DNA of 64,000 nt from Devosiaceae bacterium (GTDB lineage Bacteria > Pseudomonadota > Alphaproteobacteria > Rhizobiales > Devosiaceae), in the NCBI GenBank assembly GCA_021648375.1, contig JAKISW010000001.1, positions 1 to 64,000 on the forward strand, in the 5' to 3' direction. A program made the position numbers and the translations under genes. Under the pieces are notes generated by a model that saw only the letters and a list, made by a program, of their open reading frames with translations, was not told the DNA's origin and ran no database searches. Every line of letters starts with the position of its first letter. The stretch's first letter is position 1. Below are positions 1 to 9,032 of the stretch, in pieces.

Positions 1-2
1 TA

Positions 3-362
3 AAAGTTGATGGGAAAGATACGAACAGCGTTGTCGGGGCATTAACGCGACGACTCCAATCCTTACCTGATGGGTTGACGCGTTCGTTGACATGGGATCG
101 TGGCACTGAAATGGCACAGCACAAACAAATTACTCTGGCAACATAAGTCGACATTTACTTCTGTGATCCACAAAGCCCGTGGCAACGCGGTACAAACGAA
201 AATACCAACCGTTTGCTGCGCCAATACTTCCCCAAGAAAACAGACCTATCTATACATTCACAAAACGCCCTGGATCTGATTGCAGAGCGCCTAAATACGC
301 GCCCAAGAAAAACGCTTGGCTTTAAAACTCCAGCCTATAGATTAGCCGAGATGTTGCGATGA
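3..362 (+). pseudogene. IS30-family transposase, C-terminal remnant
   Basis: The reading frame ending in TGA at 360-362 encodes the last ~120 residues of an IS30-type DDE transposase. The catalytic-core signatures TWDRGTEM (second Asp) and SPWQRGTNENTN (Glu) are visible, followed by the family's usual tail with RPRKTLGFKTP. The frame is broken by an in-frame TAA at 144-146, directly before the VDIYFCDP strand, so no full product can be made without readthrough. The 5' part lies outside the window. Family assignment is confident from the motifs; inactivity is inferred from the stop codon. The terminal inverted repeat should lie between 363 and about 440, but I could not delimit it. Confidence 0.88.
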
Positions 363-438
363 TCGGTTGAATCTACCATACCCTTGATAAAGTAGCTTAA
401 ATTTTGAACAAAACACTCTCCGCTAAACCCGGGGCGGT

Positions 439-741
439 TCAATTTGTAGAACGTTGGCGAACATGCTCTAATGTAAGCTTGCGCTTGTTGGTGAGTTTGC
501 ATTCGACAAACAAGGTCTTGGATGTACCGTCTCCTGCTAGTTCAAGGCCAAAAAAGTTTGCAGCTGCATAGTCGTGGATGACAACATCACGTCCTCGATC
601 CGCAGATGGTGATGTAAGCTCTACTTTCGCTGTTTGCTTAATCACCTCGGATCGCACGACCTCGCGCTTGGCCGCTTCAAATACCGCGATCTCAAATACC
701 GCGATCTCAAATGCGCGGTCACTGATCTCGCGCAACGGCAA
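439..741 (-). pseudogene. PD-(D/E)xK (Mrr-like) restriction endonuclease fragment
   Basis: The product of about 100 residues contains RGRDVVIHD followed about 30 residues later by LFVECK. That spacing fits the Asp and Glu-x-Lys of a PD-(D/E)xK nuclease core of the Mrr/type IV restriction kind. The frame is open further upstream, to a stop at 787-789, but without an ATG; the displayed start is a TTG. The C-terminus stops only 12 residues after the ExK strand, close to the IS30 remnant, so the protein looks truncated. A perfect 15-bp tandem duplication (679-708) repeats the residues FEIAV. Most likely a decayed defence gene; a short functional nuclease domain is less likely. Confidence 0.5.
679..708. 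repeat. 15-bp tandem duplication inside nuclease fragment
   Basis: Two adjacent perfect copies of AAATACCGCGATCTC, followed by a degenerate third start (AAATGCG). The unit length is a multiple of three, so on the minus strand it duplicates five codons without a frameshift. Confidence 0.9.
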
Positions 742-1064
742 AGATGAGGGCGGTGTCGCATCACTAGGAAGGAGGAAACGTTCTTTCTAGGAACATGTAT
801 CTCGGTCAAGAACTGCATGGATAATTCCCAGTTATCGTAACTGAGATGAGGTCAAAGCTTCATCGTACCAAATACTAATGGCTGCGAATTGGTGAAATAT
901 CATTTTGAGATATACAAGCCTTAGACCCGCAAATTGAATGGCTAACAATGCATGGAATGGTATAAATTTGGATTTTTTCTGCTTCCGTATTGCTTCCGCG
1001 AACAATTTTAAAAGACAACACACGATTTACGAATCTAGTAAGTGCATGATTTTATTTAGAAATT
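742..1064. other. Intergenic, no gene seen
   Basis: AT-rich stretch between the nuclease fragment and the tRNA. Short open frames occur on both strands, but none has a recognisable domain, a good ribosome binding site or coding-like composition. It probably belongs to the same decayed accessory DNA as 1-741. Confidence 0.5.
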
Positions 1065-1141
<77 letters not shown>

Positions 1142-1506
1142 CAATAGTTTTATGTGCACAAAATGTTGTTATTCGACGCGGAACCTAAACGAGATTGCTT
1201 TTATGCGCAATCATGCTTTTAGTAAATTTTGACCACAGAAAACCGCTAAAACTTAGAGGTGAAACAACGCAAGTTCCTCAAAGTTTGGCTTCAGATTGGT
1301 TTTTTGCAACTTACATAAATTCAATATAATTTAAAAACCGCGCAACCACGATATGACTTTTTTTCATGTTTTATGCGTGGCAGAAATTTTTGTTTCTATG
1401 TGATTTTCCTTAGGTAAATGCAGTTTTAAAATTAGGCATCTGCCGATAACTTGAAGACGACAAATAAAAGCAACAAATTCAAAATTGCTCAGCGGGAAAC
1501 AGATAC
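1142..1506. other. Intergenic leader between tRNA-Arg and PAS gene
   Basis: 365 bp of AT-rich DNA holding the promoters of the leftward tRNA and the rightward PAS gene. I see no additional coding region and no clear hairpin. The PAS gene's ribosome binding site (GGGAAA, 1494-1499) lies at its right end. Confidence 0.5.
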
Positions 1507-2037
1507 ATGTCCACACATTCAAGCGTAACAAATGTAGAGAGGTTTTTTGAGGATCGAGAGATTATAGTTTCAAAAACTGATCTGAAGGGGCGCATTACTT
1601 ATGCCAACGATGTGTTTGTCAATATATCTGGATTTAGCGAAGCAGAGCTAATAGGTCAGCCCCACTCAATTATCAGGCACCCACAAATGCCGCGCTGTGT
1701 TTTTAAGCTTTTGTGGGACACATTGGCTGGTGGGGAAGAAATTTTCGCCTATGTGATCAATCGCTGTAAAAATGGCGATCATTATTGGGTTTATGCCAAC
1801 GTAACTGCCAGTCGAGATCATAATGGCTCAATAATTTCATATCATTCCAACAGAACAGTGCCGGATTACAAGATAGTCCAACAGTTAGTCATTCCGCTTT
1901 ACAAAACCCTTTTGGCTGAAGAAAAACGTCACAACAATGCCAAAACCGGAATGAATGCTTCATTTCAAATGTTGGTTGATGTTCTCAAGGAAAACAACAT
2001 GGACTATGACGAGTTTTTGTTTTCTCTGGCTAGCTAA
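1507..2037 (+). CDS. Solitary PAS-domain protein, Aer-like
   Basis: A 176-residue soluble protein with one PAS domain over about residues 15-115. The PAS core carries DLKGRITYANDVFVNISGF and IIRHPQMP, then NGDHYWVYANVTA, which is the pattern of the aerotaxis receptor Aer and related redox-sensing PAS domains that bind FAD. The C-terminal 60 residues are helical, with no transmembrane segment, HAMP or methyl-accepting signalling domain, so the protein must pass its signal to a separate partner. The start is supported by GGGAAA eight bases upstream. It stands alone before polA. A role in energy or oxygen sensing is inferred; flavin binding is not directly visible. Confidence 0.8.
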   Translation: MSTHSSVTNVERFFEDREIIVSKTDLKGRITYANDVFVNISGFSEAELIGQPHSIIRHPQMPRCVFKLLWDTLAGGEEIFAYVINRCKNGDHYWVYANVTASRDHNGSIISYHSNRTVPDYKIVQQLVIPLYKTLLAEEKRHNNAKTGMNASFQMLVDVLKENNMDYDEFLFSLAS

Positions 2038-2156
2038 AATTTTCGACCCAAAGATCAAGCCAGTGGTGCGAAACTGCAACTTCCCCCTAGCAAATGTATG
2101 CAATTGGCGATTAGTCTGGCACTTGGATTAAAAACCGTGCCGAACTGGATAGTTTC

Positions 2157-5099
2157 ATGCATTTGTTGCTGGTCGATGGATCAACATTTATTTTTCGCGC
2201 CTATCATGCCCTGCCACCGCTGACCCGAAAGTCTGATGGGTTGCCCATCGGTGCTGTGTCAGGCTTTTGCAATATGTTGTTTAAGCTCATCGACGATCTT
2301 AAGGGAGATGATGTTCCAACCCATATTGCGGTGATATTTGATTATTCCGGCAAGACATTTCGCAACGATTTTTTCCCCCAGTATAAGGCCCACCGTCCCC
2401 CGGCACCTGAAGACCTGGTGCCTCAGTTTCCGCTGACCCGAGCCGCTACTCGCGCTTTTTCTATCATGAGTATCGAGCAGGAGGGGTTTGAGGCCGACGA
2501 CATAATCGCCACCTATGCCCAGGACGTGAAAAATAATGGCGGCAGGGCAACCATCGTTTCCACCGATAAGGACTTGATGCAACTTGTGTCGGACGATGGC
2601 GCCATCCGTATGTTTGACAGTATGAAGAACCGCTGGATTGGCCCGGATGAAGTATTCGAAAAATTTGGTGTAACGCCGGACAAGGTTATTGAAGTGCAAT
2701 CATTGGCGGGTGATAGCGTTGATAATGTTCCGGGCGTGCCGGGGATTGGAATAAAAACGGCGGCTCTGCTGATAAACCAATATGGAGATTTGGAAAATCT
2801 TCTGGAAAACGCTGGCGAAATCAAACAAAATAAACGCCGAGAAAATCTGATTGAATTTGCAGATCAGGCACGAATTTCCCATCGTCTGGTAACATTAAAA
2901 ACTGATGTTCATTTGGTGCATGATTTAGCAGAACTTGAGCGCAAACCTTTGCACCCCTCATCATTATTGCCGTTCTTAAAAGCCATGGAGATGAGCAGTT
3001 TTAGCCGGCGCATGGCAGTGCATCTGGATAGTGAGATCAATCTGTTTGAGGCTGACCCCGAATTTGCAGCTAAAAATGTTTCAGCGAACACTAATGCTGA
3101 GCCGGGAATTGCAGGTAATTCATCCACGGGCGGGGCTCAAAACTCAAAGGAAACTGGAACACCAGCAGATCATGCCGGTGAAGTTTTGCAGCGGGTGAAA
3201 TCCATTCCCCTTGATTTGAGTGCCTATGAAATTGTGCGTGATGAAACAGCCCTTAAAAGCTGGGTTGATGAAATCAATAAAAACGGTTTTGTCGCCATTG
3301 ATAGCGAAACAACCGGGCTTGATAATCAACAGGCAGATTTGGTGGGCATTTCCCTTTGCACTACGCCGGGCAAGGCTTGCTACATTCCTTTTGCCCACAA
3401 GGATGGTCAGGACGATATGTTTGGGGGAGGGGTGGCCAAAGATCAGATGGATATGAAACTGGCCCTTGATATTTTAAGGCCATGTCTTGAAGACAACTCA
3501 ATTTTAAAGATATTGCAAAACGCCAAATATGATATGGGGATTTTCGCCCGTTATGGCATTGATCTGGCTGCTTTAGACGATACCATGCTGATCTCTTATG
3601 CTGTTGATGGGGCGCGTGGAAATTCCATGGATGCGCTTGCCAACCGCTGGTTAGAGCACTCGCCTATTAAATTTACCGATCTGGCCGGAACCGGAAAAAA
3701 GCAGAAAACATTTGATCAGTTAGATATTGATGAGGCGGCAAAATATGCGGCTGAGGATGCCGATATAACTTTAAGGCTTTGGCTGGTATTAAAGGCCCGT
3801 CTGGTAGCAAAAAAAGCGGTTAGCGTTTATGAAACTCTGGAGCGTCCATTGGTGCCGGTTCTGGCAAAAATGGAGCGGCGGGGAATTGTGGTTGATCGCC
3901 AGATTCTGGCCCGTCTTTCAGGAGAATTCGCCCAAAGGGCTGCAGCGCTTGAAGCTGAAGCCCATGAGATTGCCAGCACAAAATTCAACCTTGGTTCGCC
4001 AAAACAGCTTGGAGAAATATTGTTTGATCATATGGAATTGCCGGGTGGCAAAAAAACCAAAACCGGGGCCTGGGCAACCGGGGCAGGGGTGTTGGAGGCA
4101 ATTGTAAGTAAAGATATTTCAGGTGTTGCAGATGACGAAATGGAGCAGGCACAGAAGGGCATTGAACTTGCCAGAATAATTCTTGAATGGCGTGGATTGA
4201 GCAAACTAAAATCCACCTATTCCGACGCTTTGCCGACCTATATAAATCCTGATACCGGGCGCGTGCATACCTCCTATCATCAGGCTTCGGTATTAACGGG
4301 TCGATTGGCATCTTCCGACCCTAATTTGCAAAACATTCCCATTCGTACTGCTGATGGCCGAAAAATCAGAACGGCTTTTATTGCCCAGCCCGGCTATAAA
4401 CTGATCTCGGCTGATTACAGCCAGATTGAACTTAGAATCTTGGCTCATATTGCCGATATAGGGGCGTTAAAAACTGCTTTTGCTGACGGGCTGGATATTC
4501 ATGCCATGACCGCATCAGAAATTTTTGGGGTGCCGATTAAGGGCATGGACCCGATGATACGCCGGCAGGCCAAGGCGATTAATTTTGGCATTATTTATGG
4601 AATTTCAGCTTTTGGTTTGGCCAATCAATTGTCGATCTCGCGCACAGAGGCCGGGGATTATATAAAAGCCTATTTTGAAAAATTCCCAGGCATAAAAGAT
4701 TATATGGAATCGCAAAAATCCCTGGTTAAAGAACATGGATTTGTGGAAACTATTTTTGGCCGCAAGGTAAGTTTTTCCAACGCCGATAGTAAAAACCCTG
4801 CCGAAAGGGCGTTTATTGAGCGATCCGCAATCAATGCACCCATTCAAGGGTCCGCAGCCGATATAATTCGCCGGGCAATGATTAAGATGGAACCGGCTTT
4901 AATTGCAAAAAATATTGCGGCCGATATGCTTCTTCAGGTTCATGATGAACTGATATTTGAAGCACCCATCGCAGAGGTGGACAAAGCGATTGCGGCCATT
5001 TCTGAGGTGATGATAAATGCTCCAATTCCTGCAATAATGTTATCCGTTCCCTTGCAAATTGATGCCAGAGCAGCCGATAACTGGGACGAGGCCCACTAA
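2157..5099 (+). CDS. polA: DNA polymerase I
   Basis: A 980-residue enzyme with all three activities for Okazaki-fragment maturation and repair. The N-terminal 5'-3' flap nuclease (about 1-290) shows EGFEADDII, STDKDLM and GDSVDNVPGVPGIGIKTA. After a low-complexity linker (about 300-350) comes a proofreading domain with an intact DEDD site: DSETTGLD, NAKYD and YAAEDAD. The polymerase domain carries motif A (DYSQIELR), motif B (RRQAKAINFGIIYG) and motif C (QVHDELIFE). Length is normal for alphaproteobacteria, which often keep active proofreading. It sits alone between the PAS gene and a HAD gene, with 69 bp to the latter. Confidence 0.98.
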   Translation: MHLLLVDGSTFIFRAYHALPPLTRKSDGLPIGAVSGFCNMLFKLIDDLKGDDVPTHIAVIFDYSGKTFRNDFFPQYKAHRPPAPEDLVPQFPLTRAATRAFSIMSIEQEGFEADDIIATYAQDVKNNGGRATIVSTDKDLMQLVSDDGAIRMFDSMKNRWIGPDEVFEKFGVTPDKVIEVQSLAGDSVDNVPGVPGIGIKTAALLINQYGDLENLLENAGEIKQNKRRENLIEFADQARISHRLVTLKTDVHLVHDLAELERKPLHPSSLLPFLKAMEMSSFSRRMAVHLDSEINLFEADPEFAAKNVSANTNAEPGIAGNSSTGGAQNSKETGTPADHAGEVLQRVKSIPLDLSAYEIVRDETALKSWVDEINKNGFVAIDSETTGLDNQQADLVGISLCTTPGKACYIPFAHKDGQDDMFGGGVAKDQMDMKLALDILRPCLEDNSILKILQNAKYDMGIFARYGIDLAALDDTMLISYAVDGARGNSMDALANRWLEHSPIKFTDLAGTGKKQKTFDQLDIDEAAKYAAEDADITLRLWLVLKARLVAKKAVSVYETLERPLVPVLAKMERRGIVVDRQILARLSGEFAQRAAALEAEAHEIASTKFNLGSPKQLGEILFDHMELPGGKKTKTGAWATGAGVLEAIVSKDISGVADDEMEQAQKGIELARIILEWRGLSKLKSTYSDALPTYINPDTGRVHTSYHQASVLTGRLASSDPNLQNIPIRTADGRKIRTAFIAQPGYKLISADYSQIELRILAHIADIGALKTAFADGLDIHAMTASEIFGVPIKGMDPMIRRQAKAINFGIIYGISAFGLANQLSISRTEAGDYIKAYFEKFPGIKDYMESQKSLVKEHGFVETIFGRKVSFSNADSKNPAERAFIERSAINAPIQGSAADIIRRAMIKMEPALIAKNIAADMLLQVHDELIFEAPIAEVDKAIAAISEVMINAPIPAIMLSVPLQIDARAADNWDEAH

Positions 5100-5168
5100 A
5101 TAAACCGCCGACACTCCAAAACCTTTGAATAGTTGATCGTACAAAAATTTCAGAAAGAATTTCAAAAA

Positions 5169-5828
5169 ATGCCATTTAACCCGGATGATTTGCAGGCAGT
5201 AATATTTGATATGGATGGAGTGCTTGTTGATACTGAGGTGGTTTATAAAACCACCGCATTTGAGGTCGCAAAAGAGCAGGGCTTTCATTTGAGTGATGAA
5301 TTACATAATTCCACCATTGGCCTGCCAACTGAAGTGGGCGGCTTGATTATCAGGGAGGCGATGGGACCTGAATTTGCTTTTGATGAATTTATGCAGGTTT
5401 TGGATGCAAGAGTTGCTGCCCGCCTTATGGCCCAGGTTCCTGTGAAAAGGGGGGTTATAGAAATTCTCAATACGCTGGAAGAATTGCAAATTCCAGTGGC
5501 AGTTGTAACCTCTTCAAGCTCTGAAGCGGCAAACCATCATCTTAGCCGCTCTGATCTTATTGCCAGTTTTGAAATCATAATAACCCGCGATGACGTGGAT
5601 AATGGCAAACCTCATCCAGAGCCTTATTTATTGGCCGCTGAGCGCCTGGAGGTAGAGCCTAAGTTTTGCCTTGCTATCGAAGACAGTTATAATGGAGTTC
5701 GCTCGGCCCACGGTGCTGGCATGCTCACAATCATGGTGCCTGATATTTTAGCCCCAACTGATGAAATGCACTCATTATCCATCGCTGTGATGAAAGATAT
5801 GCACCAGGTGAAAAGTCATTTTGAATAG
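5169..5828 (+). CDS. HAD-superfamily phosphatase, phosphoglucomutase-like subfamily
   Basis: About 219 residues with the four HAD motifs in order: FDMDGVLVDTE with the nucleophile Asp and acid/base Asp, VVTSSSSEA, the Lys in GKPHPEP, and IEDSYNGVRSA. The insertion between motif I and II is the small helical cap of subfamily IA, as in beta-phosphoglucomutase and sugar-phosphate phosphatases. Substrate cannot be told from sequence. I prefer the ATG at 5169 over an upstream TTG at 5133 because the domain begins six residues after it. It is convergent with the MFS gene, with only five bases between stop codons. Confidence 0.88.
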   Translation: MPFNPDDLQAVIFDMDGVLVDTEVVYKTTAFEVAKEQGFHLSDELHNSTIGLPTEVGGLIIREAMGPEFAFDEFMQVLDARVAARLMAQVPVKRGVIEILNTLEELQIPVAVVTSSSSEAANHHLSRSDLIASFEIIITRDDVDNGKPHPEPYLLAAERLEVEPKFCLAIEDSYNGVRSAHGAGMLTIMVPDILAPTDEMHSLSIAVMKDMHQVKSHFE

Positions 5829-5833
5829 ACCTC

Positions 5834-7138
5834 TTACCTGTTTTCTAAATCTGTCTCATCACTGATAATTTTCGCCCGTATTTTAAAACTGTTCCGGGTC
5901 ATGAAATGGGCAGCGACGACAACAAAGCAAAACAGGGCATATATAAATGCCTGCTGATCAAGATTAAAATTATTATCAATAAGAATTCCAGAAAATCCCG
6001 GCCCGGCCGCAGAGGCAAAAACTATGGTGGCGATTGCCAAAGCCCTTAATTTTCCAAGGTTTGCCGTTCCATAAATTTCCACCCATAAGGCTCCGGCAAT
6101 TGGTGCTATCATTCCGGCGGAAAGGCCAAAAGTAATAAAGAAAATTGAAATCATCCAGATTGAATTACTTAAGGATAGAGCTAACAGCCCCATTCCCAAA
6201 GGCAGCAATGCATAAGGTAAAACCCGCCACGCCCCAATTCTGTCGATCATGGCACCGGCTCCAATTGCTCCGGCAATAATTCCCAAGGCATGAATTGGGA
6301 ATAGAGCTGTGAAAAGCGATATGTCCCAGCCCTTTGACTGGGTCAAATAGGCTTGGTGAAATATAAACATGGTGCCTATTGCCCCCGGCGTAACTATTGC
6401 CGGAATTGTCAGATAAAATAGCGGATCACGCAGAACCTTGCGCCTCGTCCATTTTTTCCCCGTCATGGGAATTTCACCAAAGTCATCGCTGAGGTCACTT
6501 GCGCTAGGCGCAGGTTTTTTCTGATTGCTGGAAACTTGCGGCGGATTGCGCAGCAAAAGCGCGATCATCGGCAAAAATATAAGGACCATGATAATCCCCA
6601 CGCCTACCCAAACCTGCCTCCAGCCAAAAGCAAGAATTGATATGGTTAACAGATAGGGCAAAACCGCTTCCCCGGTTGGCATGCCCATTTCAGCCAGAGA
6701 AAGTGCTCTGCCTCTGAATTTTGTAAACCAGCGTGACAGGGTGGTCATGGCGATTTGCGGCATCATCCCCTGCCCAAAAAACCTCAAGCCGAACATGGCA
6801 ATTCCCAGCACGATTATATTATCAGCCTGGCTCATTGCTATTGTAGTTATTGCAAGGGCAATGATGCAAATGATACTCAGTAGGCGAGGGCCAACCTTAT
6901 CGACCAACCCTCCCGCCCAAACGAGGCATAAGGAACTAAGCAGGGTCACGCCCATAAAAAGCAATGAAAATTCTGAGTGGGAAAGCGAAAAATTTTCCCG
7001 AATGGATGCGTTGAACTGGGCAATGAACAATGTTTGCCCCGGCATGGAGGCAAGGGTTAAAAAATAACCGGCACCAATCCAGCCATATTGCCGACGAGAC
7101 AGGTCTTTTAACGATGGGGAACTCAAGATTTTTTGCAT
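5834..7138 (-). CDS. MFS transporter
   Basis: A 434-residue integral membrane protein with about twelve hydrophobic segments and a charged central loop (about residues 200-230, rich in Lys, Asp and Ser) joining two six-helix halves. The segment GGLVDKVGPR after helix 2 matches the major-facilitator loop 2-3 signature, and GAMIDRIGAWR repeats it in the second half. The substrate is unknown; nothing nearby constrains it. The start overlaps the divergent region shared with the SleB-type gene, where TGGTTAACCA (7229-7238) forms a small palindrome. Confidence 0.88.
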   Translation of the reverse strand: MQKILSSPSLKDLSRRQYGWIGAGYFLTLASMPGQTLFIAQFNASIRENFSLSHSEFSLLFMGVTLLSSLCLVWAGGLVDKVGPRLLSIICIIALAITTIAMSQADNIIVLGIAMFGLRFFGQGMMPQIAMTTLSRWFTKFRGRALSLAEMGMPTGEAVLPYLLTISILAFGWRQVWVGVGIIMVLIFLPMIALLLRNPPQVSSNQKKPAPSASDLSDDFGEIPMTGKKWTRRKVLRDPLFYLTIPAIVTPGAIGTMFIFHQAYLTQSKGWDISLFTALFPIHALGIIAGAIGAGAMIDRIGAWRVLPYALLPLGMGLLALSLSNSIWMISIFFITFGLSAGMIAPIAGALWVEIYGTANLGKLRALAIATIVFASAAGPGFSGILIDNNFNLDQQAFIYALFCFVVVAAHFMTRNSFKIRAKIISDETDLENR

Positions 7139-7351
7139 CGCTGTGTTTATGACAATCTAATTGATGTGTCATCAGCAAAAACAGATAATGCAGGCAATAA
7201 TTGTCTAAAAATGTATGGTCAATTACCATGGTTAACCAAAGGTAAATTTTATGTTTCACAAATTGCTTTGATCAGCTATGTTGCCGCTGGGCTCAGCAAA
7301 ATTCGCCCAAAGTGATCACGGGACTACCTAAGTCGGGGAATATTCAGACCA

Positions 7352-8149
7352 ATGTTTGTTTGCACTGCAAAAATATCTTTGCGCAATATGGCAATTGCAG
7401 CAATTGGTGCACTGGGTTTTTCTTTGCTCGCTTCTACGCCATTAGTTGCACAGGATAGTTTTGGTGCGCCGGTTTTTTCCTCTAATCAGATATTTTCTTC
7501 TCCTGAAAATGGTTTGGTCAGCGCGCCAACTCTTACTAACACTATGTTATCGGCCTATGTGGCCAACAGACAGGTAGCCCGCTTGCAAAGCCCTGCATTG
7601 TTGCAGGCAAATGCTTTGGCGGCTGGTGTTTTAACGCCTGGCTCGACTGAAAAGCGCATTGATCAGAATATGCTGCTTTCTTATGTGGCCAATACTTATG
7701 TCCCCACCACCACCAGATTGGCCAACAACCGCGCTTCAAGGGATTGTTTGGCCAAGGCTGTTTATCATGAAGCTCGTGGAGAACCTGAAGCTGGGCAGTG
7801 GGCGGTTGCAACGGTTATTTTGAATCGGGTGAATAGCTCGCGATATCCCTCGTCGGTTTGTGATGTGGTTTATCAGAACGCCGCCCTGCGCAATCGCTGT
7901 CAGTTTTCGTTTGCCTGTGACGGGATTTCTGATGTTGGGGGCATCGGCAACAAGATCGTCCGTCAGAGTTGGGTCAAGGCTAACCTAATAGCTGATACTG
8001 CGCTTGAGCGTTTTAATGATGGCCAATCTCAGGACAATCTGCCAGAATCGGTTCTATATTATCACAGTCTTTCAGTTAGTCCCGGCTGGGCAACTCGTAT
8101 GAAAAGTGTCGCCCAAATTGGGCAGCATGTGTTTTATTCCTTACTTTAA
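7352..8149 (+). CDS. SleB-type cell wall hydrolase, exported
   Basis: 265 residues with an N-terminal signal peptide (hydrophobic stretch about 12-33 ending in PLVAQ), a linker of about 90 residues, and a C-terminal Hydrolase_2/SleB domain (about 125-260). The domain shows CLAKAVYHEARGE with the catalytic Glu, AVATVILNRV, and the cysteines in NRCQFSFACDG. Such domains act as lytic transglycosylases or amidases on peptidoglycan. The linker contains two similar segments, MLSAYVANR and MLLSYVANT, suggesting an internal duplication. It lies upstream of chvI/chvG, consistent with envelope maintenance, but the 159-bp gap argues against one operon. Confidence 0.88.
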   Translation: MFVCTAKISLRNMAIAAIGALGFSLLASTPLVAQDSFGAPVFSSNQIFSSPENGLVSAPTLTNTMLSAYVANRQVARLQSPALLQANALAAGVLTPGSTEKRIDQNMLLSYVANTYVPTTTRLANNRASRDCLAKAVYHEARGEPEAGQWAVATVILNRVNSSRYPSSVCDVVYQNAALRNRCQFSFACDGISDVGGIGNKIVRQSWVKANLIADTALERFNDGQSQDNLPESVLYYHSLSVSPGWATRMKSVAQIGQHVFYSLL

Positions 8150-8308
8150 TATCGGTCAATGCAATGGGCTTGGCATTGAATTGGCAAAATTTCGCCTTAA
8201 ATTGATTGCTGATGGCCATATTTTGTGCGCAATTGTAGCCACCTAAAGACACATAATCTGCATGTGCCGATTTACGCCGTTTCTTAAATTTATAAAAAAG
8301 GATGATCA

Positions 8309-9025
8309 ATGCCAAAGATTGCACTGGTCGATGACGATAGAAATATTTTGACCTCCGTATCCATTGCCCTGGAAGCTGAGGGCTATGCTGTTGCCACTTA
8401 TACTGATGGCGCTTCTGGTTTGGAGGGGCTGACTTCAGATCAGCCCGATCTTGCAATTCTTGATATTAAAATGCCCCGTATGGATGGCATGGAACTTTTG
8501 CGGCGTCTGCGGCAAAAAACTGACATGCCGGTGATTTTTCTCACTTCTAAAGACGAAGAAATTGACGAGCTTTTTGGCCTTAAAATGGGCGCAGATGATT
8601 TTATTAAAAAACCATTTTCCCAGCGTTTGCTGGTCGAGAGAGTAAAATCCATACTTAGACGATCTCAGGCCCGCGAAACATCACCAAATACAAACAATTC
8701 CCAACAGTCTGCAAACTCGAAGTCAATAATTGATCGGGGTGCGCTGGTTATGGATGATGAACGACACACCTGCACCTGGATGGGTAAGCACGTGGTTTTA
8801 ACGGTAACTGAATTTCTTATTCTCCAGGCACTGGCTGTTAGGCCCGGTGTGGTCAAAAGTCGCAACGCCCTGATGGATGCTGCCTATGATGATCAGGTTT
8901 ATGTGGATGATCGCACCATTGACAGCCACGTCAAGCGTCTGAGAAAAAAATTCAAGGTCGCAGACGAAAAGTTTGATATGATAGAAACCCTATATGGTGT
9001 GGGATACCGTTTTAAGGAGCAATAG
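8309..9025 (+). CDS. chvI: Response regulator ChvI
   Basis: A 238-residue OmpR/PhoB-type regulator. The receiver domain (1-120) has the acidic pocket LVDDDR, the phospho-acceptor Asp in LDIKMPRMD and the conserved Lys in IKKPF. The winged-helix domain (about 140-236) ends with [16 protein letters not shown] and the YGVGYRF beta hairpin. Pairing with the kinase gene that follows and its place next to hprK identify it as ChvI (ExoS/ChvI, BvrR/BvrS family), which controls envelope, acid-stress and surface-polysaccharide genes in this order. AGGATG upstream serves as the ribosome binding site. Confidence 0.95.
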   Translation: MPKIALVDDDRNILTSVSIALEAEGYAVATYTDGASGLEGLTSDQPDLAILDIKMPRMDGMELLRRLRQKTDMPVIFLTSKDEEIDELFGLKMGADDFIKKPFSQRLLVERVKSILRRSQARETSPNTNNSQQSANSKSIIDRGALVMDDERHTCTWMGKHVVLTVTEFLILQALAVRPGVVKSRNALMDAAYDDQVYVDDRTIDSHVKRLRKKFKVADEKFDMIETLYGVGYRFKEQ

Positions 9026-9032
9026 GGTTCAA

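Noticed and set aside
832..1023. 63-codon minus-strand frame beside the tRNA
   Set aside because: No ribosome binding site, no family resemblance, and it lies in noncoding-like AT-rich DNA.
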